From JAFGDH01 sp964441265 (GTDB lineage Archaea > Aenigmatarchaeota > Aenigmatarchaeia > QMZP01 > QMZT01), in NCBI GenBank assembly GCA_964441265.1, contig CAYYKJ010000004.1, positions 75,627-139,626 of the forward strand: a stretch of DNA of 64,000 bases. The letters run 5' to 3'. Positions 58,446 to 64,000 of this stretch are shown here, one piece after another (within the stretch, counting starts at the first letter, position 1; each line of letters opens with the position of its first letter). The translations under genes were made by a program, and so were the position numbers. The notes beneath the pieces are model-generated. The model was not told the DNA's origin. It did not search any database and saw only the letters and a list, made by a program, of their open reading frames with translations.

Positions 58446-59486
58446 ATGAAAAACCGGACCGGGGTGGCTGATCTTCCTCTGCACGGAGGGAAATGTCCCC
58501 CGTGGCTGTTCAGGAGGATGAAGAGGCTGGCCGGCCTCATAACCGAGGCGGTCGTCCACGAGTACGGAGTGGACGAGTTTCTGAAAAGGATGTCCAACCC
58601 CTATTTTTTCCAGTCGCTGGGATGCGTGCTGGGGTTCGACTGGCACTCTTCCGGCGTGACCACCACGACCATGGGGGCGCTCAAGGAGTCCCTGGACCCG
58701 GAAGAGCACGGGATAGCGGTGCTGGGAGGGAAAGGAGGGACCTCCAGGAAGACGCCCTCCGAGATCGAGACCATCAGCCAGGTCTTCCCCCTCACCGAGA
58801 ACGAGACCGAATACCTCAAGCGGTCGAGCAGGATGGCGGCGAAGGTGGACACCTCTGCCCTTCAGGACGGCTACCAGCTTTATCATCACAACTTCCTCAT
58901 CAGCGAGAAGGGCAACTGGTGCGTGGTCCAGCAGGGGATGAACCAAACGAAACGTTACGCCCGCCGATACCACTGGTTATCAGAGCACGTCTCCTCCTTC
59001 GTGGAGGAGCCGCACGAGGCGATATGCTGCGACCACACGGGAAGGGCGCTGAACATGGTAGCGAAGGACAGCAGGGAGGCGAGGAAGTGCTCGGTCGATC
59101 TCGCCAGGGACGGGCCGGGGGAGATCAGGAAGTACCTCCGCATGGACGGGCACCACTGGATAGACAACCGGATATTCCCGAAGCTGGAGGACCTTCATGA
59201 ATTCCAGCCCCGGGACTACGAGGAGCTGCTCTCCCTCAGGGGGGTGGGACCCAAGACCATACGGGCGCTCGCCCTCACCAGCAAGCTGATATACGGGGAG
59301 GAGCCCAGCTGGAGGGACCCGGTCAGGTTCTCCTTCGCCCACGGCGGCAAGGACGGGACTCCGAGGCCGGTCGACAGGGAAACCTACGACGAGAACACCG
59401 GAATACTCAGAAACGCTCTGGACAACGCGAAGCTCGGATCAGGGGAGCGGCTGAAGGCGGTAAGAAGGCTGGAAAGCTTTATTTAA
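58446..59486 (+). CDS. DUF763 family protein
   Basis: 346 aa, matching the conserved archaeal/bacterial DUF763 family from its start (RTGVADLPLHGGKCPPWLFRRMKRLA) through FFQSLGCVLGFDWHSSGVTT, WCVVQQGMNQTKRYARRYHWLSE and DGHHWIDNRIFP. The helix-hairpin-helix SLRGVGPKTIRALALTSKLIYG suggests DNA binding. The catalytic role is unknown; a nuclease-like function has been suggested for the family by fold only. ATG at 58446 is close to a short A+T-rich promoter. Confidence 0.85.
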   Translation: MKNRTGVADLPLHGGKCPPWLFRRMKRLAGLITEAVVHEYGVDEFLKRMSNPYFFQSLGCVLGFDWHSSGVTTTTMGALKESLDPEEHGIAVLGGKGGTSRKTPSEIETISQVFPLTENETEYLKRSSRMAAKVDTSALQDGYQLYHHNFLISEKGNWCVVQQGMNQTKRYARRYHWLSEHVSSFVEEPHEAICCDHTGRALNMVAKDSREARKCSVDLARDGPGEIRKYLRMDGHHWIDNRIFPKLEDLHEFQPRDYEELLSLRGVGPKTIRALALTSKLIYGEEPSWRDPVRFSFAHGGKDGTPRPVDRETYDENTGILRNALDNAKLGSGERLKAVRRLESFI

Positions 59487-59508
59487 AATTGCACACAAAG
59501 AATTGTAT

Positions 59509-60066
59509 ATGAAATATCTCGTTCTGGGCATAACCGGCAAGAGGGGATGCGGGAAGGACACGGTCGCCAGGTACCTCAGGGACAATCACGGTTTCAAGGT
59601 TCTCATATACACCGACGATGTGCTGGCCCCCATGCTCAAGGCACAGGGGAGGCAGGTGACCAGGGACAACCTGATCAAGCTCGCCACGGAGCTCCGCAGG
59701 ATGCACGGCGTCAAGGTTCTGACCGAAATGATCTCCGAGAGGATCACCTACAAGGACATATGGTGCATATCCGGCGTGAGGTTCCCGGAGGAGGTGGAGT
59801 TCCTCAAGGGCTTCTACGGAGACGTTTTTCTCCTCCTCAAGGTGGAATGCGATGAAGAGAAACGGTACGAGAGGGTCAAGACCCGGGGAACAAAAGGCGA
59901 ATCGGATATGACCATCGAGGAGTTCAGGAAGACCGACAAAAAGGCCACTGAAAAGGTGATTGACAAGACCATGAAGATGGCGAATCTGTCCCTGGACAAC
60001 AACGGAACGAAGGAGGAGCTTTACAGGCAGATAGACGACATGATGAAGGAGATGAAGGGTGACTGA
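59509..60066 (+). CDS. UPF0200-type P-loop nucleotide kinase-like protein
   Basis: 185 aa. Walker A is VLGITGKRGCGKDTVARYL. Later parts (HGFKVLIYTDDVLAPMLKAQG, GVRFPEEVEFLKGFYGDVFLLLKVECDEEKRYERVKTRG, MTIEEFRKTDKKATEKVI) match the archaeal UPF0200 family, related to dephospho-CoA and nucleoside monophosphate kinases. The phosphate acceptor is unknown. ATG 59509 fits CTTTATTTAAAA at 59477-59488 as a leaderless promoter. Stop TGA is directly followed by the next gene's ATG. Confidence 0.82.
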   Translation: MKYLVLGITGKRGCGKDTVARYLRDNHGFKVLIYTDDVLAPMLKAQGRQVTRDNLIKLATELRRMHGVKVLTEMISERITYKDIWCISGVRFPEEVEFLKGFYGDVFLLLKVECDEEKRYERVKTRGTKGESDMTIEEFRKTDKKATEKVIDKTMKMANLSLDNNGTKEELYRQIDDMMKEMKGD

Positions 60067-60318
60067 ATGGCCAGCATGGAGGAGCACGCCAAAAGGCTCG
60101 ACTTCTGGGGGGTAATGGTGGCGCTCATCATATCGTCTTTCGGATTCGTCTCCGCCCTGTTCTGGAGGGATGCCATAAATTCCCTCATACAGAACATAGT
60201 GCCCGAAGGGGAGGGGCTTACCTACCACCTGGCGGCGGCCCTGATCGTAACCGCCATAGCAGTAACAGCCATATTCGTCCTTTCCAGGTTCACCAGAGAA
60301 GACGAAGAGGGCAACTGA
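60067..60318 (+). CDS. Small two-span membrane protein, DUF5654-like
   Basis: 83 aa with two hydrophobic segments, FWGVMVALIISSFGFVSALFW and LAAALIVTAIAVTAIFVLS, and the FWRDAINSLI motif between. It matches my recollection of the short DUF5654 family. Starts immediately after the UPF0200 stop, so the pair is one operon. Confidence 0.65.
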   Translation: MASMEEHAKRLDFWGVMVALIISSFGFVSALFWRDAINSLIQNIVPEGEGLTYHLAAALIVTAIAVTAIFVLSRFTREDEEGN

Positions 60319-60322
60319 CTGC

Positions 60323-61285
60323 CTATATCACAAAAGAAGGCATCCAAACATCAGATTTCATGATCACCGTTTCGATGTTTCTTATCATATCTGGGAATTT
60401 CTCTTTTATTCCGTTTACTATGTCGTTATATTCCAGATAATCCCTGACAACCAACTCGATTTCCGCGTCCCATAAATTTCTGATGAAATACTGAATACTG
60501 GGCAATCGGCTAACAAAAGATATCAAATCCCCTTCTTTGTTCTTATTCCGATATTCCGTATGGATTATGGATTTGAAAAAAACCAAACCCAATCTCTCCA
60601 GATCCAAGTTGATCCTGTACTGTATTATGATTCCAGCGTTCTCTAGTTTGTTCATCCTGCTCCTCACAATGGCGGGGGTGGACCCGACCTTTTTTGCCAA
60701 TTCCGTTACGGGGACCCTCGCATTTGCAATTAATTCCGCGAGAATTTTCTTGTCAACCCCCCTCAGGGGAAAGCTCGATATCTCCCCCCCGAAAACAACC
60801 GGTTCTGAAATCCGACCCGTGAAATACATTTTTGGGTATTGTCTTGAATCCAGCAGCACGGTTCCCCTTTGCTTTAGGATAATGTTTCCAAACATCGAGG
60901 TCATCTCGTTTCTGATTCTGTAATACTCGTAGTCAGAATCCGCAAACAACCCGAAAATTAAATCCCATTCGCCGTCGCATTCCCCATACCAGTAAACATT
61001 CCCGGAACTCCTCAAAAATTCGATCAGTTTGTTTTTCTCAGCCGCCACATTCTTCAATTGCAGATAGGTCTTATACACCTTGAATCCGAGTTTGTGTGGA
61101 TTTATTGCAGTGCTAAAGCCCGAGATGACCTTCTTTTTCACCAGCTGATCAATCCTGTATTCGATGGACTGCCTTGACCTTTTCACTTTTTTTGACAACC
61201 TTGCGAGGGGAACCCTACAATTCTTGTCCATCTCCGCGAGGATTTTCCTGTCAAACTTATCAAGCTTAATTTTAAAATTTCCCAT
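60323..61285 (-). CDS. Double Lrp/AsnC-type transcription regulator
   Basis: 320 aa made of two Lrp-like units in tandem: residues 1-150 start with FDRKILAEMDKNCRVPLARLSKKVKRSRQSIEYRIDQLVKKKVISGF (helix-turn-helix plus wing) followed by a RAM-like ligand domain, and residues about 172-320 repeat this with VDKKILAELIANARVPVTELAKKVGSTPAIVRSRMNKLENAGII. Such a fused dimer is unusual, as Lrp proteins usually have one unit per chain. It is divergent from a radical SAM gene across 97 A+T-rich bases, which it may control. Confidence 0.85.
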   Translation of the reverse strand: MGNFKIKLDKFDRKILAEMDKNCRVPLARLSKKVKRSRQSIEYRIDQLVKKKVISGFSTAINPHKLGFKVYKTYLQLKNVAAEKNKLIEFLRSSGNVYWYGECDGEWDLIFGLFADSDYEYYRIRNEMTSMFGNIILKQRGTVLLDSRQYPKMYFTGRISEPVVFGGEISSFPLRGVDKKILAELIANARVPVTELAKKVGSTPAIVRSRMNKLENAGIIIQYRINLDLERLGLVFFKSIIHTEYRNKNKEGDLISFVSRLPSIQYFIRNLWDAEIELVVRDYLEYNDIVNGIKEKFPDMIRNIETVIMKSDVWMPSFVI

Positions 61286-61382
61286 AATAATATTAAATGA
61301 TAATCATATTTATATCAATTTTATTATTTATGCAAAATATTTTATGCAAAATTATAAATTTCATAGATTCCACCATTAACCA

Positions 61383-62582
61383 ATGGCAAACAAAAATACA
61401 TATTGGAATGTGCTGGAAAAAAGGTTCGGGGAGGCGGATCAGACCGTAACAGAAAGGTTCGGGAAAGATTATTTCAACGGAGTCGAGGGATGGCAGTTCC
61501 CGGAAGAAAAACTGAAAGAGGCCAACCGGGACGGACAACTTCTTACAATGGACGTCGACTTCCCGGGGGACGTATGCAAACTGAACTGCCCTTATTGTTT
61601 CGCGAAGGTGGGAGAGAAGACGGGCACCTATTACAGGCCAGATAAAGGGGACAAGAGCCTGGAAATAGACGAGGTCAAGGGATATGTCAAAGAGGCCAGA
61701 GGAATGGGTCTGGAAAGTGTAAAAATAATTGGTTACAGGGAACCCTTCGATAACCCCGGGATTTACGATTTCATAGACTTTTTGTCCGGGCAGGACATCC
61801 ACACGGTGATTTTCACCGCGGGATATACCCTAGGTGAGAAGGAGTTCGGAGGGAACACGGGGAAGGCGATCGATTTCTTGGCGGAAAGGCCAGTTTCCCT
61901 GCTGCTGAAGATGCACGTACTGGACAGAAAGACCGAAAACAAATTGGTGGGACTTGGAAACCACCAAATGAAGCATCCCAAACTGGGAAGAAAGGGATAC
62001 TCTGAAATAAGGGACATGTATATGAAAGCCCTGCTGGATGACGGAAGATTCAATTCAGAGGCGCGCACGAGGCTGGGGATCGAAAACGTAATCTCCTCGA
62101 AAAACATCGAAGAACTCCTCGCAATGTACGAATATTTCAAGATATACAGAAATGTTTTTGTGGATCTGGATCCTCCCATCCCAGTGGGAAGAACCGGAAC
62201 GCTGGAGGAAGCGGAGAAGGCAGGACTAATGCCGCAGAGGAAGCTGAAGGAATTGTGCTGTAAGGTATACAGAAAAAACCAGAAACATGGCATTACCTTC
62301 AACGGAGTCTCTCAGTTTTTCGGGGCAGACCGGTGCAGCCAGCTGCCGAACGGGCTGTATCTGACCCTTTCCGGAAAGGTATTGACCTGCTGCGGAGGCG
62401 ATGAAGAAATCGGGGACACAAGGAAAGAAAAATCGTTGAAGGAAATATTCGAAAAAAACCCATACAGAAAAGGAAAGGAGAGCGATACTCACCATATTTG
62501 CCCGTACAGAAGCAAAAAAGGTATTATGACAACATACTTCATACGTGAGGTGGAGGACTCGTTGAATAAAAAGGCAATATGA
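61383..62582 (+). CDS. Radical SAM protein with C-terminal cysteine region
   Basis: 399 aa. The 4Fe-4S/SAM motif is C-x3-C-x2-C in VCKLNCPYCFAKVG (about residues 65-72), followed by VKIIGYREPFDNPGI and the barrel. The C-terminal part has LSGKVLTCCGGDEEIGD and HHICPY, resembling a SPASM/twitch auxiliary cluster. Substrate unknown; many such proteins modify peptides, and no precursor peptide is recognised nearby. Divergent from the double Lrp regulator, suggesting shared control. Confidence 0.85.
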   Translation: MANKNTYWNVLEKRFGEADQTVTERFGKDYFNGVEGWQFPEEKLKEANRDGQLLTMDVDFPGDVCKLNCPYCFAKVGEKTGTYYRPDKGDKSLEIDEVKGYVKEARGMGLESVKIIGYREPFDNPGIYDFIDFLSGQDIHTVIFTAGYTLGEKEFGGNTGKAIDFLAERPVSLLLKMHVLDRKTENKLVGLGNHQMKHPKLGRKGYSEIRDMYMKALLDDGRFNSEARTRLGIENVISSKNIEELLAMYEYFKIYRNVFVDLDPPIPVGRTGTLEEAEKAGLMPQRKLKELCCKVYRKNQKHGITFNGVSQFFGADRCSQLPNGLYLTLSGKVLTCCGGDEEIGDTRKEKSLKEIFEKNPYRKGKESDTHHICPYRSKKGIMTTYFIREVEDSLNKKAI

Positions 62583-62714
62583 TCAGAAACGAATCTTTCC
62601 AAACAGAGAACTGCCACCAAATATAACCGTATTTATATCTTCGCTTCTACCCTAAATAATAACAGCAGGACCGACGAACTGGAATACCCGGAACGGTCGC
62701 CATCAGTCGTCAAT
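62583..62714 (+). promoter_or_regulatory. Upstream region of tRNA-Thr
   Basis: TATTTATAT at about 62629-62637 is a probable TATA box and would give a leader of some 55 bases. ACCG (62671-62674) and CGGT (62694-62697) could close a hairpin in it. Nothing else recognised in these 132 bases. Confidence 0.35.
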
Positions 62715-62735
62715 GCCTCGGTAGCTCAGCTGGCA

Positions 62736-62791
62736 GCCCTTCCCGGACGCCGCAAAAGGTCGATATCAAAAAGTCCGGAGGATCAGCAGCA
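62736..62791 (+). other. tRNA-Thr intron 1 in D loop, 56 nt
   Basis: Non-canonical position. Boundaries slide by up to 4 bases because GCAG occurs at both ends. The stem CCGGAC/GTCCGG forms inside it. Confidence 0.65.
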
Positions 62792-62807
62792 GAGCGATCG
62801 GCTTGTA

Positions 62808-62916
62808 TCGGTATGGTGAGGCCCGAGGGTCGATGACCTGGAGCATGGAAGCATGCGAAGGCATGTCTTCCGGAACGACTGACGCGCATTAGGTGCGCGT
62901 CCTTCGCCGTCATGAT
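62808..62916 (+). other. tRNA-Thr intron 2, position 37/38, 109 nt
   Basis: Placed by restoring the standard Thr loop CTTGTAA and stem ATCGG/CCGAT. I could not draw a perfect bulge-helix-bulge here. Confidence 0.65.
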
Positions 62917-62934
62917 ACCGATAGGTCGGGGGTT

Positions 62935-62953
62935 CGAATCCCTCCCGAGGCTT
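62935..62953. repeat. Attachment-like repeat, left copy in tRNA-Thr 3' end
   Basis: CGAATCCCTCCCGAGGCTT, from T-loop position 56 to one base past the discriminator, is repeated exactly at 63982-64000. Confidence 0.85.
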
Positions 62954-62994
62954 GTAGTCATCATAATGTAATATATTTAAATATGTAGTCATCA
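62953..62994 (+). promoter_or_regulatory. Fic promoter framed by two TGTAGTCATCA boxes
   Basis: TGTAGTCATCA occurs at 62953-62963 and 62984-62994, 31 bases apart in direct orientation, with the TATA-like AATATATTTAAATAT between them. The second box ends ten bases before the ATG, a position suited to autorepression. Confidence 0.55.
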
Positions 62995-63003
62995 ATTATA
63001 TGT

Positions 63004-63936
63004 ATGCATCTTGAAATCAGAAAACGAGGAAGAAAGAAAAAATATTTCTTGGCACATTCTTTCAGGGACAATGGCAAGGTCAGAAAAGTGAGAAGATATC
63101 TGGGAATGAACCTGAAACCGGATGAAATAGAGAAAACCCGGCCAAGGGCCGAGAATGCGATCAGGGAGCAAATAGAAATATACAGATCCGTTAGAGATCC
63201 TCTTCATACGGTTTTGACTTCCAAGGAAAGGAAAATCATCGGAAAACTTGTTTATAAGAGCGGTATTCGTGTCAGGCATCTTTCAGAAAAGGAGTGGAAG
63301 AGTTTCATAGAAACATTCACTTACAACACTAACGCAATCGAGGGTTCGACCGTTACCGCGAGAGAAGTAAAGGAGATATTGGAAAAAAACCAATGGCCAA
63401 AGGAAAGAACAAAGGAAGAGATTTCCGAAACATTCGGAGTTTCGGATGCCATTGAACATATCAGGAAAACCAGCATCCACATCTCTTCGATCCTGATAAA
63501 GAAACTTCATAAAATCGTTTTCAAGAACTCAAAGGAATTCGCAGGCAAATGCAGGGGTAGGGGAATAGAAGTTGTCGTTGCGGATCAGCATGGTAACGTC
63601 ATGCACCGCGGAGCTCCCCAGAGGCAGATAGCAAGTCTGATAAAAGAGCTTGTTCATTGGTATGAAAAAAACAAGAGAAAATACCATCCAATCGTTCTGG
63701 CGGCGGTCGTTCACAACCAATTCGAGAACATACATCCTTTCCAGGACGGCAACGGGAGAGTAGGCAGGTTGTTGCTGAACAACATACTAATCAAACATGG
63801 ATATCCTCCTGTTAACATAGACCTCAGAAACAGGAGAAAATATTACTCCACGCTCCAGTCGTATCAGAATAAAGGCAACATCAGACCTACAATCGAACTG
63901 ATTTTGAAGGAGTACAGAAAGCATAGTCATAGGTGA
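63004..63936 (+). CDS. Fic-domain AMP-transferase-type protein
   Basis: 310 aa. The Fic motif IHPFQDGNGRVGRLLLNN (about residue 242 on) is complete, including the catalytic His, so it should transfer AMP or a related group from a nucleotide to a target protein. An inhibitory helix motif T-N-A-I-E-G at about residue 108 (S/T-x3-E-G/N) sits N-terminal to the Fic fold, as in class II self-inhibited Fic proteins. The first 60 residues are basic and may bind nucleic acid. TATA-like sequence about 27 bases upstream gives a leaderless mRNA. It is the only gene in its tRNA-borne cassette. Confidence 0.88.
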   Translation: MHLEIRKRGRKKKYFLAHSFRDNGKVRKVRRYLGMNLKPDEIEKTRPRAENAIREQIEIYRSVRDPLHTVLTSKERKIIGKLVYKSGIRVRHLSEKEWKSFIETFTYNTNAIEGSTVTAREVKEILEKNQWPKERTKEEISETFGVSDAIEHIRKTSIHISSILIKKLHKIVFKNSKEFAGKCRGRGIEVVVADQHGNVMHRGAPQRQIASLIKELVHWYEKNKRKYHPIVLAAVVHNQFENIHPFQDGNGRVGRLLLNNILIKHGYPPVNIDLRNRRKYYSTLQSYQNKGNIRPTIELILKEYRKHSHR

Positions 63937-63961
63937 CTACAGAATTGGGATTGTAGTCACC
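63932..63961. terminator. Perfect inverted repeat at the Fic stop codon
   Basis: GGTGACTACA (63932-63941) and TGTAGTCACC (63952-63961) are exact inverted copies around a 10-base loop. It contains the Fic TGA. The arm repeats the TGTAGTCA core of the promoter boxes, so it may be a further operator or end site as well as a hairpin. Confidence 0.55.
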
Positions 63962-63981
63962 AGCACAGCCAGAAAATTATC

Positions 63982-64000
63982 CGAATCCCTCCCGAGGCTT
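63982..64000. repeat. Attachment-like repeat, right copy
   Basis: Exact copy of 62935-62953, the 3' end of tRNA-Thr, ending at the window edge. Confidence 0.85.

Larger units (their letters stand above)
62715..62952 (+). tRNA. tRNA-Thr(TGT) with two introns
   Basis: Acceptor GCCTCGG pairs with CCGAGGC, discriminator T, typical for archaeal Thr. D stem GCTC (62724-62727) pairs with GAGC (62792-62795) only after removing a 56-nt D-loop intron (about 62736-62791; the flanks share GCAG, so the cut can slide). That intron has a helix GCTG/CAGC next to 3-nt bulges and an inner CCGGAC/GTCCGG stem. Anticodon stem ATCGG/CCGAT, loop CTTGTAA with anticodon TGT at 62804-62806, is interrupted at 37/38 by a 109-nt intron (62808-62916). 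T arm GGGGG/CCCTC. The last 18 bases are repeated at 63982. Confidence 0.85.
62953..63981. mobile_element. Fic-gene cassette between tRNA-Thr 3'-end repeats
   Basis: About 1.03 kb between the two 19-bp repeats holds one gene (Fic) and its repeated TGTAGTCA motifs, and nothing else. No integrase is visible inside. The right repeat ends at the last base of the window, so it may be longer and the element may continue as a second unit outside. Confidence 0.55.

Noticed and set aside
1..64000. CRISPR arrays, rRNA genes, transposases or integrases
   Set aside because: I looked for regularly spaced repeats, rRNA core motifs and DDE or tyrosine recombinase motifs and found none in this window.

Overview
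This window is archaeal chromosome. Diagnostic genes are a geranylgeranylglyceryl phosphate synthase (archaeal ether lipids), type II GAPDH, Nop5/Nop56 with fibrillarin, family B DNA polymerase, the archaeal ScpA, UPF0200 and DUF763 families, and tRNA genes interrupted by several bulge-helix-bulge style introns. Many genes have a TATA-like box about 22-28 bases upstream of the start codon, which implies leaderless mRNAs; I used this spacing to choose starts. The small, tightly packed genes, the anchored surface proteins of unknown family and the unusual tRNA introns resemble DPANN-type or other uncultured lineages, but the phylum cannot be fixed from this window. Core genes are G+C-rich and favour AGG/AGA and ATA codons. 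Many short hypothetical genes and both inteins are clearly A+T-richer.

Layout: 1-5 kb holds a sugar-nucleotide epimerase (cut by the window edge), GGGP synthase, a HAD phosphatase, a Nudix hydrolase and a DUF460-like protein. 5-7.6 kb is a PGK-GAPDH operon plus a DUF59 (SufT/PaaD-like) gene. 7.6-11.9 kb is a run of short unknown genes around a CNNM/CorC-type membrane protein. 12-17 kb holds ScpA, a secreted transglutaminase-like protein and an aldehyde dehydrogenase. 17-24 kb holds an FNR-like flavoprotein, two PQQ-propeller proteins, a nucleotidyltransferase module and NAD(P)HX dehydratase. 24-33.7 kb holds malate dehydrogenase, IleRS, a DHH phosphoesterase and two anchored extracytoplasmic proteins. 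33.7-42.7 kb holds Nop5, fibrillarin, a wHTH regulator, a metallophosphoesterase, a Zn-dependent dehydrogenase and an LsrF-like aldolase. 42.8-50 kb is gyrB (two inteins) and gyrA. 50-56 kb holds DNA polymerase B and an ATP-grasp / retropepsin / P-loop cluster. 57-64 kb holds a tRNA-Met(CAT) with three introns, DUF763, UPF0200, a double Lrp regulator divergent from a radical SAM gene, a tRNA-Thr(TGT) with two introns, and a Fic gene.

The most interesting pattern is a set of very small gene cassettes that carry no visible recombinase and sit between direct repeats of the end of a neighbouring host gene. (a) A nucleotidyltransferase pair lies between two 63-bp copies (61/63 identical) of the promoter and first codons of the NAD(P)HX dehydratase gene; the outer copy has lost its ATG. 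(b) A Fic gene lies between the 3' end of tRNA-Thr and a second copy of that 3' end at the window edge. (c) A 103-aa unknown gene lies between the real 3' end of the FNR-like gene and a decayed copy of it. (d) One PQQ-propeller gene lies between two identical 67-bp gene 3' ends. Cassettes (a) and (b) each carry their own repeated operator-like motifs around the promoter, as expected for self-regulated toxin/antitoxin-type modules.

Other points of note are two genes whose conserved N-termini start upstream of any ATG/GTG/TTG (PGK and the retropepsin gene, the latter with GGAGG eight bases before an ATC), a palindromic TATA box shared by two divergent genes, and tandem 8-mers at the start of the gyrase transcript.
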